Assembly (NCBI RefSeq): GCF_013112245.1 | Contig: NZ_WVRN01000001.1 | Coordinates: forward strand, 996,501 to 1,060,500 | Length of the DNA: 64,000 bases | DNA from: Ruegeria sp. HKCCD4315 | Lineage (GTDB): Bacteria > Pseudomonadota > Alphaproteobacteria > Rhodobacterales > Rhodobacteraceae | Direction: 5' to 3' | Part shown: positions 18,273-26,819 of the stretch, piece by piece | Layout: every line of letters begins with the position of its first letter | Position numbering within the stretch: the stretch's first letter is position 1 | Notes under the pieces: generated by a model | What the model was told of the DNA's origin: nothing | Seen by the model: the letters and a program-made list of their open reading frames with translations, nothing else | The model's database searches: none | Position numbers and translations under genes: made by a program

Positions 18273-18290
18273 CCAAACACTGACAAGAAC

Positions 18291-18326
18291 GATGCAGGCG
18301 CGTGGTTTCACGCGCCTGCATCATTG
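18291..18326. terminator. Bidirectional terminator
   Basis: A perfect 14-bp stem (18291-18304 with 18309-18322) and a 4-nt loop lie between the convergent Hint and fadJ-like genes. The flank is ATTGTTT on the plus side and GTTCTTGTC on the minus side. It can serve both genes. Confidence 0.8.
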
Positions 18327-18328
18327 TT

Positions 18329-20530
18329 TCAGGCGGCTTTTGCTTCAGGATTGAAGCGGCCATAGAAGCTCTGACCTTTTTCGGCCATTTCACGCAGCAG
18401 CGATGGGCAGGCAAAGCGCTCGCCATAAGCTTCGGTCAATTGATCGCAGCGTTCGGCCGCATAGGGCGTGCCGATGATATCCAGCCAGCTCAGCGGACCA
18501 CCCGACCATGGGGCAAAGCCCCAGCCCAGAATCGCGCCGACGTCGCCTTCGCGGATGTCTTCCAGAACGCCTTCTTCCAATGCGCGTACCGCTTCCAGAA
18601 CTTGTGCAAACATCAGACGTTCCTGCACTTCGATCAGGTCCGGTTGGTCTTTGGCGTGCGGGTACTTGTCTTGCAGACCCTTCCAGTACTCGACGCGCTT
18701 GCCCTTGTCGTCATAGTCGAAGAAGCCCGCATTGGCCTTGCGACCCAGACGGCCCTGTTCCTCCATCCAGAAGATCAGATCGTCTGAGGGGCTTTCGGGA
18801 TAGGCGTCGCCTATGGCCGCCTTGGTGGCGCGGGCGATCTTGGCCCCGAGATCAATCGAAGTTTCATCGGTCAGCTGGATCGGGCCGACCGGGAAGCCAA
18901 GCTGACGCGCGGCGTTGTCGATCAGGATAGGGCTGACGCCCTCGGTGATCATGCGCGCACCTTCGTTGATATAGGGGATGATGCAGCGGTTGGCATAGAA
19001 GAAGCGCGCATCGTTGACCACGATCGGCGTTTTGCGGATCTGACGGACATAATCCAGCGCCTTCGCCACTGCGCGATCCCCGGTTTCCTTGCCCTTGATG
19101 ATTTCGACCAGGAACATCTTCTCAACTGGCGAGAAGAAGTGGATACCGATGAACTGCTCGGGCCGGACCGAGGCTTTTGCCAGATCGGTGATCGGCAGGG
19201 TCGAGGTGTTCGAAGCAAAAATGCAATCCTCGGGGATGATCGCCTCTACCTTCTTGGTCATCTCGGCCTTCACGCCCGGATCTTCGAACACGGCTTCGAT
19301 GATCAGGTCGCAACCTTTCAATTGTTCCAGATCGGGGGTGGCAGTGATGCGTGCCAGCAGGGCTTCTTTCTTCTCAGTTGTGGCTTTGCCACGCTTGATG
19401 CCCTTGTCCATATAGCTTTCGCTGTACGCCTTGCCCTTGTCGGCGGCTTCCTGATCACGGTCGATCAGAACAACCTCCATCCCGGCCTGAGCCGAGACAA
19501 GAGCGATACCGGCACCCATCATGCCCGCGCCCAGTACGCCGACCTTTTTAACGCGCTGATCTGGTACATCCTTGGGACGCACAGCACCTTTCTCCAACGC
19601 TTCTTTGTTCAGGAACAGCGAACGGATCATGGCCGATGAGGACGGGTTCATCAGGACATTGGTGAACCAACGCGCCTCGATTTTTAGGGCGGTGTCGAAG
19701 TCAACCAGCGCGCCTTCATAGATCGAACTCAGCAGAGCCTTGGCCGCCGGGAATGCACCTTGTGTCTTGCCGTTGACCATCGCGCTTGCACCCACGAAGG
19801 TCATGAAGCCTGCAGGATGATAGGGCGCGCCGCCGGGCATCTTATAGCCTTTCGCGTCCCAAGGCTTGACCAGATCGGCATCCTTGGCGTTCAGAACCCA
19901 TTCCTTCGCCGCCGCAACCGGGTCATCTGAAACTGCGTCGATCAGCTGTGCACCCTTAGCCTTCTTCGGGTCCATCATTTTGCCTTCCAACAGCACTGGA
20001 GCGGCGGCCATCGCGCCAACCATGCGGCTGTAGCGCATTGTGCCGCCGCCACCCGGGAAGATACCCAGCAGAATTTCGGGCAGACCGATCTTGGATTTCG
20101 GGTTGTCGGTCATCACGCGGTGATGGCAGGCAAGGGCGATCTCGGTCCCGATCCCGGCGCATGTGCCGTTGATTGCGCAGGCAATCGGCTTGCCGCCCTT
20201 CTTGGTCTTGGGGTCCATACCTGCCAATTCCAGCTTGCGCAGAATGTGATGGCCACCCATGACGAAATCGAACAGCGCTTGCGCCGGTTCTTCACCCGCC
20301 TCCTGGCGAATGGTGGCCAGCGTATTCAGGTCCATGCCGCCTGCAAACGAACCTTCTTTGCCCGAGGTGATGACGATCCCCTTGATCTCATCATCGTTCA
20401 GGGCCTGATTGATCAGATGGCTGACCTCCTGAAACGCCTCGCGGGTCAGCACGTTCATGGATTTGCCCTGGGCGTCCCAGGTTACAAAGGCGACGCCGTC
20501 CGCGTCTTTGCTCAGAGTGAAATCAGTCAT
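18329..20530 (-). CDS. Multifunctional enoyl-CoA hydratase / 3-hydroxyacyl-CoA dehydrogenase
   Basis: This cytosolic fatty acid oxidation alpha subunit has 733 residues, the FadJ/FadB size. The N-terminal crotonase domain (about 1-200) carries INGTCAGIGTEIALACH and the GLPEILLGIFPGGGG block with its catalytic glutamates. The NAD-binding domain starts near 330 with GAGMMGAGIAL. The HFFSPVEKM catalytic block and the C-terminal dehydrogenase repeats follow. I took the third in-frame ATG (20530), which has GGAG about 6 nt upstream. It overlaps the cupin gene by 8 nt. Whether it is FadB or FadJ cannot be told. Confidence 0.93.
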   Translation of the reverse strand: MTDFTLSKDADGVAFVTWDAQGKSMNVLTREAFQEVSHLINQALNDDEIKGIVITSGKEGSFAGGMDLNTLATIRQEAGEEPAQALFDFVMGGHHILRKLELAGMDPKTKKGGKPIACAINGTCAGIGTEIALACHHRVMTDNPKSKIGLPEILLGIFPGGGGTMRYSRMVGAMAAAPVLLEGKMMDPKKAKGAQLIDAVSDDPVAAAKEWVLNAKDADLVKPWDAKGYKMPGGAPYHPAGFMTFVGASAMVNGKTQGAFPAAKALLSSIYEGALVDFDTALKIEARWFTNVLMNPSSSAMIRSLFLNKEALEKGAVRPKDVPDQRVKKVGVLGAGMMGAGIALVSAQAGMEVVLIDRDQEAADKGKAYSESYMDKGIKRGKATTEKKEALLARITATPDLEQLKGCDLIIEAVFEDPGVKAEMTKKVEAIIPEDCIFASNTSTLPITDLAKASVRPEQFIGIHFFSPVEKMFLVEIIKGKETGDRAVAKALDYVRQIRKTPIVVNDARFFYANRCIIPYINEGARMITEGVSPILIDNAARQLGFPVGPIQLTDETSIDLGAKIARATKAAIGDAYPESPSDDLIFWMEEQGRLGRKANAGFFDYDDKGKRVEYWKGLQDKYPHAKDQPDLIEVQERLMFAQVLEAVRALEEGVLEDIREGDVGAILGWGFAPWSGGPLSWLDIIGTPYAAERCDQLTEAYGERFACPSLLREMAEKGQSFYGRFNPEAKAA

Positions 20531-21011
20531 TGTCATCTCCAATCTGGTCAGCCGTCAGCGGGCTGCCGTCTTTCCGGGTGAAAGAGAATCCGTTCTCATC
20601 ATCCTTCACCATCATGTCTAAGTCGCTGTAAAAACAGGTCTCTGTCGGGGTCCGAGTGCCCACCACCAGAAAGGTCGCAGGCGCATCGGTCTTGTTCACA
20701 AGGTGATGGCCGTTGGTTTCACCAGCGGGCCACGCGGCGCAATCACCGGGCTGCATCTCATGCTCTCCATCGTCGTCGATCAGCACGCATGTACCGCTGA
20801 GCATGATGGCAAACTCGTCCTGCTCCATATGATAATGACGCAGCGAGGACAGAGCCTGCGGCTCAAGCCGCACGATGTTGACCCCGAATTGGGTCAGCCC
20901 ACCCGCATCTCCAACGCCTTGGTTGAAACGGCCTCCGACCGCCTCAGCCAGCTTGCCGGGATAGGACGAGCCACCCTTGAACGGGATCTGAGAGAGATCC
21001 AGCTTGGGCAT
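20523..21011 (-). CDS. Single-domain cupin protein
   Basis: This 162-residue protein of unknown role has one conserved cupin barrel (about 50-125). The first motif is HYHMEQDEFAIMLSG and the second GDCAAWPAGETNGHHLVN, keeping the His, Glu and His ligands. It sits between thiolase and the multifunctional enzyme, overlapping the former by 1 nt and the latter by 8 nt. It is therefore co-translated with beta-oxidation genes. It may bind a small acid or act on a CoA-pathway side product; this is inference. Confidence 0.8.
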   Translation of the reverse strand: MPKLDLSQIPFKGGSSYPGKLAEAVGGRFNQGVGDAGGLTQFGVNIVRLEPQALSSLRHYHMEQDEFAIMLSGTCVLIDDDGEHEMQPGDCAAWPAGETNGHHLVNKTDAPATFLVVGTRTPTETCFYSDLDMMVKDDENGFSFTRKDGSPLTADQIGDDND

Positions 21012-22222
21012 CAGACCCGCTCGATAATCGTTGCCGCACCCATGCCGGACGCGATGCAGAGCGTGGCCAGACCGGTTTCCTTGTCCTGACGCTCAAGCTC
21101 ATCCAGCAGAGTGCCGATGATCATCGCGCCAGTTGCGCCCAGAGGGTGCCCCATCGCGATCGAGCCGCCGTTTACGTTCACAAGGGCCGGATCAACATCA
21201 AACGCCTGCTGGAACCGCAGCACAACCGACGCGAAGGCTTCGTTCACTTCGAACAGGTCCAGATCACTGATCTTCATGCCGTTGTCGGCCAGGATCTTTT
21301 CGGTCACCGGAACCGGGCCGGTCAGCATGATGGTCGGGTCGGTGCCGATCTTGGCGGTTGCCTTGATACGGGCGCGCGGCTTGAGACCGTATTTTTCACC
21401 GAATTCCTTGTTGCCGATCAGAACAGCTGCCGCACCGTCCACGATGCCCGAACTGTTGCCCGCGTGGTGGATGTGGTTGATCCGTTCCAGATGCGGGTAC
21501 TTGATCATCGCCACCTTGTCGAAGCCCGGCATCTGCTCGCCCATCATCTGAAAGGATGGGTTCAACGCGCCGAGGCTTTGCATGTCAGTGCCAGGGCGCA
21601 TATATTCGTCGCGATCCAGAATGGTCAGACCGTTCTGGTCCTTGATGGTGATGACCGATTTCTCGAACCGGTTGTCTTCCCAGGCCTCTGCCGCGCGTCG
21701 TTGAGATTCAACGGCCAGCGCGTCTGCGTCGTCGCGGCTAAAGCCATACTCCGTAGCGATAATATCCGCTGAAATACCCTGCGGAACGAAATAGGTCTCC
21801 ATCGCCAGCGAAGGATCAACTGCAATCGCCGCGCCGTCGCTGCCCATAGCCACACGGCCCATCATCTCAACACCGCCAGCGATATAAGCTTCGCCAGCGC
21901 CGCCTTTGACTTGGTTCGCCGCTAGGTTCACGGCTTCCATGCCCGAGGCACAGAAACGGTTGATCGCCAGACCGGGGATCGACTGATCCAGGTCCGAGGC
22001 CAGAACCGCCGAGCGTGCCAAACAGCCGCCTTGTTCCATTACTTGTGTGACGTTGCCCCAGATCACGTCCTCGACGGCGTGACCTTCAAGGTTATTGCGT
22101 TCTTTCATCGCGTTCAGGGTCAGGGCGGACAGGCGCACCGAGGTAACCTCGTGCAGGCTGCCATCCTTGCGGCCCTTGCCGCGCGGGGTGCGCAGGGCGT
22201 CATAAATGTAAGCTTCGGTCAT
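21011..22222 (-). CDS. fadA: Acetyl-CoA C-acyltransferase (3-ketoacyl-CoA thiolase)
   Basis: This enzyme cleaves 3-ketoacyl-CoA with CoA to acetyl-CoA and a shortened acyl-CoA, the last step of beta-oxidation. It has 403 residues. The nucleophile is C91 in NRFCASGMEAV, with the base pair H359 in AMGHPLGATGA and C389 in LCIASGMG. NEAFAS is also present. It lies 11 nt after the GST gene and overlaps the cupin gene by 1 nt, inside a four-gene operon. FadA is the best symbol, but an AtoB-like role is possible. Confidence 0.92.
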   Translation of the reverse strand: MTEAYIYDALRTPRGKGRKDGSLHEVTSVRLSALTLNAMKERNNLEGHAVEDVIWGNVTQVMEQGGCLARSAVLASDLDQSIPGLAINRFCASGMEAVNLAANQVKGGAGEAYIAGGVEMMGRVAMGSDGAAIAVDPSLAMETYFVPQGISADIIATEYGFSRDDADALAVESQRRAAEAWEDNRFEKSVITIKDQNGLTILDRDEYMRPGTDMQSLGALNPSFQMMGEQMPGFDKVAMIKYPHLERINHIHHAGNSSGIVDGAAAVLIGNKEFGEKYGLKPRARIKATAKIGTDPTIMLTGPVPVTEKILADNGMKISDLDLFEVNEAFASVVLRFQQAFDVDPALVNVNGGSIAMGHPLGATGAMIIGTLLDELERQDKETGLATLCIASGMGAATIIERV

Positions 22223-22233
22223 GGGTCTTCTCC

Positions 22234-22872
22234 TTAAGCTCGATCCGACGGGTTGCCGGGCATCAGGTCATAGGGGTGTTTCCAGCCGGGCTGCTCGGAT
22301 AACCGGGTCAGCCAGGCGTCAATATGGGGCCAGTCGGCGCGGTCAAAGCCGAATGGTTCGGGGTAATAGAGATAGCCGCAGCAACTGAGATCGGCGTTCG
22401 TCACGCCGTCGCCAACGATCCAGTCGCGACCCTCCAAATGGGCGTTCAACACTTGGTAAGCTGCCTTCAGGCGCCCTTGATTGAAAGCAATCACATCGGG
22501 ATTGCGATGCTGTTCCGGGAGGAAGTTGATCAGAAAACGCGTCAAGCCCGCCATCGAACTAAGCTTGTGATTGTCCCACAGGACCCAGCGGAAAATGTCG
22601 TAATTTTCATCGCGATCCTTGCCTCCGAACTTGCCCGATTTTTCAGTCACATAAGCTTGAATGGCGCCGGACTGACTGGTGCGGAAATCACCGTCGATCA
22701 GGACAGGCGCTTCGCCCATCTCATTGACCTCAGTACGAAACTCAGGTGTGCGCGTTTGACCGTTGAAGAAATCGACAAAGACGGGCTCCCAATCCAACCC
22801 GGACATTTCCAGCGCTAAAGCAGCCTTGTAGCTGTTTCCGCTTTCTCCAAAGCAATGAAGTTTGATGCTCAT
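22234..22872 (-). CDS. Glutathione S-transferase family protein
   Basis: This 212-residue cytosolic protein has a thioredoxin-like N-terminal domain (LHCFGESGNSYKAALAL, then GEAPVLIDGDF and SGAIQAYV) and an all-helical C-terminal domain with the ADLSCCGYLYY N-cap region. The glutathione substrate is not predictable. The start at 22872 has GGGAGG upstream; an upstream ATG at 22974 would add a poor, Arg-rich extension. It is the first gene of the thiolase operon. Confidence 0.87.
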   Translation of the reverse strand: MSIKLHCFGESGNSYKAALALEMSGLDWEPVFVDFFNGQTRTPEFRTEVNEMGEAPVLIDGDFRTSQSGAIQAYVTEKSGKFGGKDRDENYDIFRWVLWDNHKLSSMAGLTRFLINFLPEQHRNPDVIAFNQGRLKAAYQVLNAHLEGRDWIVGDGVTNADLSCCGYLYYPEPFGFDRADWPHIDAWLTRLSEQPGWKHPYDLMPGNPSDRA

Positions 22873-22913
22873 GCGATCGCCCCTCCCAAGGCGCAATTGG
22901 CTAGGCCGGATTT

Positions 22914-22935
22914 GAGTATTTTTGAAAAGATGAAG
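22914..22935 (+). repeat. 22-nt repeat, copy A
   Basis: This copy begins GAGTATTTTTG and ends AAAGATGAAG. It matches copy B (23072-23093, opposite strand) at 21 of 22 positions. From memory, motifs of this type recur between genes in Rhodobacterales genomes, but I could not check that. Confidence 0.7.
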
Positions 22936-23071
22936 GTCTGTCAGTAACCTTTGATCAACCATCTTCGAATTCAATGGTCCCGCGGTACAGGCTGGAGAGC
23001 CGATGACCGCAAAAGGTGAAGTCGTCCCTGTCCTGGTGGCGAGTGCGCCCTGTGGCAGGGACGCGTCGCCG

Positions 23072-23093
23072 CTTCATCTTTTCACAAATACTC
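23072..23093 (-). repeat. 22-nt repeat, copy B (inverted)
   Basis: Read on the minus strand it begins GAGTATTTGTG and ends AAAGATGAAG. It is preceded by GCCTCCGGCGG. With copy A it bounds a 180-bp stretch holding an inner dyad (GTCCCTG 23024-23030, CAGGGAC 23056-23062). The 279-bp gap holds no gene I can support. Confidence 0.7.
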
Positions 23094-23151
23094 CCGCCGG
23101 AGGCATCCGGCATTTAGGCTAGCGTTGTCATTGTAAGTTCATCGCATTGGC

Positions 23152-23364
23152 TCATCTTTTCCGTGCCTCAAGCTCAGAGTTGAAGATACGCAAGCGGTGG
23201 GTCAGGTTTTCCTCATCAATCACACTGTTGAAATTTTCGAACAAAAAAGACAAAGCCTCACCTTCGTCCAGACCAGCCTCTCGCGCGAACGCTTTGAGCT
23301 TGCGATACCCGTCCTCAGTCATGGCGACAGGAAAGCGACGTGTCAGGCGAAAACGCTTTGGCAT
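23152..23364 (-). CDS. Small ribbon-helix-helix-like protein
   Basis: This 70-residue basic protein starts with a strong ribosome site (GGAGG). Residues 10-48 read as one strand plus two helices (RRFPVAMTEDGYRKLKAFAREAGLD, then ALSFLFENF), the pattern of small ribbon-helix-helix DNA-binding proteins. The C-terminal part is a charged helix. It follows the acyl-CoA dehydrogenase gene after a 54-nt gap containing a 12-bp stem-loop. I infer a local regulator or antitoxin-like fold, but no toxin partner is present. Confidence 0.6.
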   Translation of the reverse strand: MPKRFRLTRRFPVAMTEDGYRKLKAFAREAGLDEGEALSFLFENFNSVIDEENLTHRLRIFNSELEARKR

Positions 23365-23382
23365 TTGGGTCCTCCGGTGGTC

Positions 23383-23410
23383 TGGGTCCGGGCAGGGTTG
23401 CCCGAACCCA
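23383..23410 (-). other. 12-bp intergenic stem-loop
   Basis: The arms at 23383-23394 and 23399-23410 pair over 12 bp (one G-U on the minus strand) with a 4-nt loop. No T-run follows on the minus strand, so it is not a classic terminator. It may be an mRNA processing or stabilising element between the dehydrogenase gene and the small downstream gene. Confidence 0.55.
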
Positions 23411-23418
23411 CACTGAGA

Positions 23419-25200
23419 TCAGAAGTTCGCCGCGTCCAGTGCCATTACCGTGTCCGCACCCGTCTGGATGCGCGCCAGATGCATCCTGGTCGCGGGCAAG
23501 CGGCGTGCCATGTAGAAGCGGCCGGTGTTGATCTTGGTCTCGTAGAACTCTTTGTCCGATGCACCACCGTCCAGAGCATCTTGTGCCGCTCTCGCCATCT
23601 GCGCCCACATCAGGCCCAGGCAAACATGGCCGAACATGTGCATAAAGTCGTACGAACCAGACAGCGCGTTGTTCGGGTTCTTCATGCCTTCCTGCATGAA
23701 GTACATGCCAGCTGCCTGCAGATCTTTTGACGCGGCTTTCAGCGGCTCGATGAACGCCTTGTCATACGCTTCGTCCTTGCCGCCGTTTTCCTTGCAGAAG
23801 GTTTTGACCATCTCAAAGAACGCCATGACGTGCTTGCCACCGTCCTGCGCCAGTTTCCGGCCAACAAGGTCAAGCGCCTGAACGCCATTTGCGCCTTCGT
23901 AGATCATCGCGATACGGGCGTCGCGGGTGTATTGCGACATGCCCCATTCTTCGATGTAGCCATGGCCGCCATAAACCTGTTGCGCCTGCACGGTCATGTC
24001 ATAGCCCTGATCCGTCAGGAAACCCTTGATGACCGGCGTCAGCAGCGAGATCAGACCATCCGCGTCTTTGTCACCCGAGCGATGCGACTTGTCGAGCATC
24101 GTCGCGCCCCAAAGGATGAACGCGCGCGCGCCCTCGGTAAAACTTTTCTGATCCATCAGGTTGCGGCGGATGTCAGGGTGTACGATCAATGGATCGGCAG
24201 GGCCGTCCGGGTTCTTCACGCCGGTCACATCGCGGCCCTGAAGGCGGTCCTTGGCATATTCCAGAGCGTTTTGGAACGCGGCCTCGGCCTGTGCCAGACC
24301 TTGCATCCCCACACCAAGACGCGCTTCGTTCATCATGGTGAACATGGCGCGCATGCCTTTGTGTTCTTCGCCCAAAAGCCAACCGGTGGCCTCGTCATAG
24401 TTCATGACGCAGGTCGAGTTGCCGTGGATGCCCATTTTCTCTTCGATCTTGCCGACCGAGACGCCGTTGCGCTCACCCGGTGTGCCGTCTTCGTTGACGA
24501 TGTACTTCGGCACGATGAACAGCGACACGCCCTTGATGCCATCAGGGCCACCGGGGATCTTGGCCAGCACCAGGTGGATGATGTTGTCGGCCATGTCGTG
24601 ATCACCGGACGAGATAAAGATCTTCTGGCCAGAAATCTTATAGCTGCCATCGCCCTGCGGTTCCGCTTTGGTGCGCATCAGGCCCAGATCGGTGCCGCAA
24701 TGCGGCTCGGTCAGGTTCATGGTCCCGGTCCATTCACAGCTGACCATGTTCGGCAGGTACTTGTTCTTTTGCTCGTCAGTCCCGTGCGCCAGAATCGCAG
24801 AGGCCGCGCCATGCGTCAGACCCTGGTACATGGTAAATGCCTGGTTAGACCCCGAGAACATCTCGCCCACGGCGGTGCCCAGTACATAGGGCATGTTCTG
24901 GCCGCCATACTCTTCCGGCATGTCGAGGCCAGTCCAGCCACCTTCTTTCATCTGCTCGAAGGCGTCTTTGAAACCGGTAGGAGTGTACACAATACCGTTT
25001 TCCAACCGGCACCCTTCGGTGTCCCCTACGACATTCAACGGATGCAGGACGTTGGTGGCTACCTTGCCAGCCTCTTCCAGAACCGCGCCGGTAAACTCGG
25101 CTTCCAGTTCGCTATAGCCGGGAATATCCGACTGAGAGATTTTCAGAACGTCGTGCAGGATGAACTGCGTGTCTTTGGTTGGCGCGTTGTAAACGGGCAT
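23419..25200 (-). CDS. Acyl-CoA dehydrogenase, DmdC type
   Basis: This FAD enzyme oxidises an acyl-CoA to the 2-enoyl-CoA. At 593 residues it belongs to the long subfamily that includes DmdC, the 3-methylmercaptopropionyl-CoA dehydrogenase of DMSP demethylation. Visible blocks are [22 protein letters not shown], the FISSGDHD region, [13 protein letters not shown] and [12 protein letters not shown] with the catalytic Glu. The C-terminal extension (about 470-593) is typical of the subfamily. Sequence alone does not separate DmdC from a general fatty acyl-CoA dehydrogenase. A MerR gene lies 42 nt upstream. Confidence 0.9.
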   Translation of the reverse strand: MPVYNAPTKDTQFILHDVLKISQSDIPGYSELEAEFTGAVLEEAGKVATNVLHPLNVVGDTEGCRLENGIVYTPTGFKDAFEQMKEGGWTGLDMPEEYGGQNMPYVLGTAVGEMFSGSNQAFTMYQGLTHGAASAILAHGTDEQKNKYLPNMVSCEWTGTMNLTEPHCGTDLGLMRTKAEPQGDGSYKISGQKIFISSGDHDMADNIIHLVLAKIPGGPDGIKGVSLFIVPKYIVNEDGTPGERNGVSVGKIEEKMGIHGNSTCVMNYDEATGWLLGEEHKGMRAMFTMMNEARLGVGMQGLAQAEAAFQNALEYAKDRLQGRDVTGVKNPDGPADPLIVHPDIRRNLMDQKSFTEGARAFILWGATMLDKSHRSGDKDADGLISLLTPVIKGFLTDQGYDMTVQAQQVYGGHGYIEEWGMSQYTRDARIAMIYEGANGVQALDLVGRKLAQDGGKHVMAFFEMVKTFCKENGGKDEAYDKAFIEPLKAASKDLQAAGMYFMQEGMKNPNNALSGSYDFMHMFGHVCLGLMWAQMARAAQDALDGGASDKEFYETKINTGRFYMARRLPATRMHLARIQTGADTVMALDAANF

Positions 25201-25242
25201 GTGAAGCTCCCTTAATTCATATGTCCGGATGGCGGGGCGAGG

Positions 25243-25644
25243 TTACTCGGCCGCCTTCTTTTCCTGTTTCATCGAGGCGATGACTTTCTCGCCCCAGCGC
25301 AACTGCTCTTTCAGATCGTCGATGGCTTGCGTCAGCTCGCGGCGGCGTTCTTCCATGTCCGCCAGACGTTCCAACGCGATTTCATATGTGCGGGTCATCT
25401 GAGTGACCTGCTGGTCGCCCACATGGTACAGATCCAGAAGTTGTCGGATCTCTTCCAGGCTGAAGCCAAAGCGTTTCCCGCGCAGGATCAGTTTCAGCCG
25501 CGCCCGGTCACGTTTGGTGAACAGACGTTTTTGGCCTTCGCGGATCGGGAACAAAAGTTCCTTGGCCTCGTAGAACCGCAAAGTGCGTGGCGTGACATCG
25601 TAAGTCTCGCACATCTCGCGGATTGTCATCACATCTTCGGTCAT
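25243..25644 (-). CDS. MerR-family transcriptional regulator
   Basis: This 133-residue regulator has an N-terminal winged helix (MTIREMCETYDVTPRTLRFYEAKELL) and a C-terminal coiled coil (about 85-130). It has no cysteine ligands of the metal-sensing type. MerR regulators near acyl-CoA genes, such as LiuR, often control acyl-CoA or branched-chain amino acid catabolism; here it probably controls the dehydrogenase 42 nt downstream. It is clearly related to the next MerR gene (25915). An ACGT-type dyad lies upstream. Confidence 0.87.
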   Translation of the reverse strand: MTEDVMTIREMCETYDVTPRTLRFYEAKELLFPIREGQKRLFTKRDRARLKLILRGKRFGFSLEEIRQLLDLYHVGDQQVTQMTRTYEIALERLADMEERRRELTQAIDDLKEQLRWGEKVIASMKQEKKAAE

Positions 25645-25715
25645 TCGTCATACTCTCGTCACTGGCGTCATGAGACATGAGTTGCGCAGTTGCTTTGAGC
25701 TTTACAACACGTGAG

Positions 25716-25759
25716 TGACGTTTACGTAATTCAGACGCTGCGTCACTTCAAAGTTGACG
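25716..25759. promoter_or_regulatory. ACGT-type dyads upstream of the MerR/dehydrogenase operon
   Basis: TGACGT-TT-ACGTAA (25716-25729) is an almost perfect inverted repeat. A looser CGTCA/TGACG pair spans 25741-25759. Known LiuR-type MerR sites are rich in ACGT half-sites, so autoregulation by the 25243 gene product is plausible. The rest of the 270-bp gap shows a hairpin at 25825-25846 and no gene. Confidence 0.4.
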
Positions 25760-25914
25760 TAACATCCAAACGCGTAAACGGGCTTTCGCGTAATTTTCTT
25801 GCCCTAAGGTCAAGCCTGAGCCCCAGCTTTTGCGTGCAAAAAAGCTGTGCGCACACGCGTGAGGTGTGTCGCAAGACAGAGTGTACAGGAAAGAATTCCG
25901 AAGCGAAGGAAGAC

Positions 25915-26283
25915 CTACTTCAGGGACTTTGCTGTTTGGTCGCGCAGGCGCTTCAGTTCGTCCATGGCTTCGTCAAGTTGCTCGCGTTGCTGCTCAAGCT
26001 CGCTCATTTGGCGGTCCGCCATCTCAACAAAAGTAGCCATTTGAGCTTCGTTGCCCTGATCCTCATAGATCAAAAGCCATTGGCGAATCTCTTCCAGCGG
26101 GAATCCAAACTTGCGGCCACGCATGATCAACTTCATCCGGGCGCATTCCCGCGCGCCGTAAAATCGGGACCGGCCTTCGCGATCTGGTTGCAGAAGTTCG
26201 ATGTATTCGTAATAGCGCAGGGTGCGCGGTGTTACATCGAACTCGGCGCACATCTCTTTGAATGACAAACGGTTGTTGGACAT
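25915..26283 (-). CDS. MerR-family transcriptional regulator, second copy
   Basis: This 122-residue regulator parallels the 25243 product along its length. The winged helix reads SFKEMCAEFDVTPRTLRYYEYIELL, followed by GRKFGFPLEEIRQWL and a glutamate-rich coiled coil. I chose the ATG at 26283, with GGAGA upstream. It is divergent from the thioesterase-MATE operon across 115 bp, so that operon is its most likely target besides itself. No metal-binding cysteines are arranged in the classical way. Confidence 0.87.
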   Translation of the reverse strand: MSNNRLSFKEMCAEFDVTPRTLRYYEYIELLQPDREGRSRFYGARECARMKLIMRGRKFGFPLEEIRQWLLIYEDQGNEAQMATFVEMADRQMSELEQQREQLDEAMDELKRLRDQTAKSLK

Positions 26284-26398
26284 TCCTAGTCTCCTTGCCA
26301 GCAACCTAGGCGGTCCCGATCCCAAGCGCAACAGGTGGGCTTGCCCTTTGCCGAAACAGCGGCTCATAAAGGAAGGGACGAGAACAGGACAAATGCCA

Positions 26399-26818
26399 AT
26401 GGTCGACAAGACAGTACTAGCCCGCCAATTTATCGAGGCGATCCCTCATGCGCGGGCCCTGAACCTGACGCTGACCCATATTGGCGAGGGCGAAGCAGAG
26501 ATCACGCTGCCATACAACGAAGATCTGATCGGAGACCCGCGCACCGGCGTGATCCACGGCGGGGCAATCTCGACCATTTTGGATACGTGCTGCGGTGCTG
26601 CGGTGATGAGCCACCCATCGGCACCCGGGGGGACTGCAACCATAGACTTGCGGATCGACTATATGCGCGCGGCAACGCCGGGTCAGACAATCACGGCACG
26701 CGCGACCTGCTATCACATCACGCGGAACGTGGCGTTTGTGCGGGCGACTGCCGTTGACAATGACACAGACCTGCCTGTGGCAACCGCTGCCGGGTCCTTT
26801 ACGGTTGAGGGGAAGTAA
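26399..26818 (+). CDS. PaaI-type hotdog thioesterase (first of pair)
   Basis: This 139-residue hotdog-fold protein probably hydrolyses acyl-CoA thioesters in the cytosol. The DPRTGVIHGGAISTILDTCCG segment holds the PaaI/YdiI HGG motif, and IDLRIDYMRAATPG is the second core block. I chose the ATG at 26399, 9 nt after AGGA; an ATG at 26393 is possible. One base separates its stop from the next thioesterase gene. Confidence 0.87.
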   Translation: MVDKTVLARQFIEAIPHARALNLTLTHIGEGEAEITLPYNEDLIGDPRTGVIHGGAISTILDTCCGAAVMSHPSAPGGTATIDLRIDYMRAATPGQTITARATCYHITRNVAFVRATAVDNDTDLPVATAAGSFTVEGK

Positions 26819-26819
26819 C

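Noticed and set aside
23830..25215. Long plus-strand open frame (about 460 codons) opposite the acyl-CoA dehydrogenase
   Set aside because: Antisense shadow; His/Arg-rich composition and no domain, while the minus-strand gene is certain.
25825..25846. Hairpin with AGCTTTT/AAAAGCT arms
   Set aside because: No T-run follows on either strand and arms are AT-rich with extra bases, so it is not a credible terminator.
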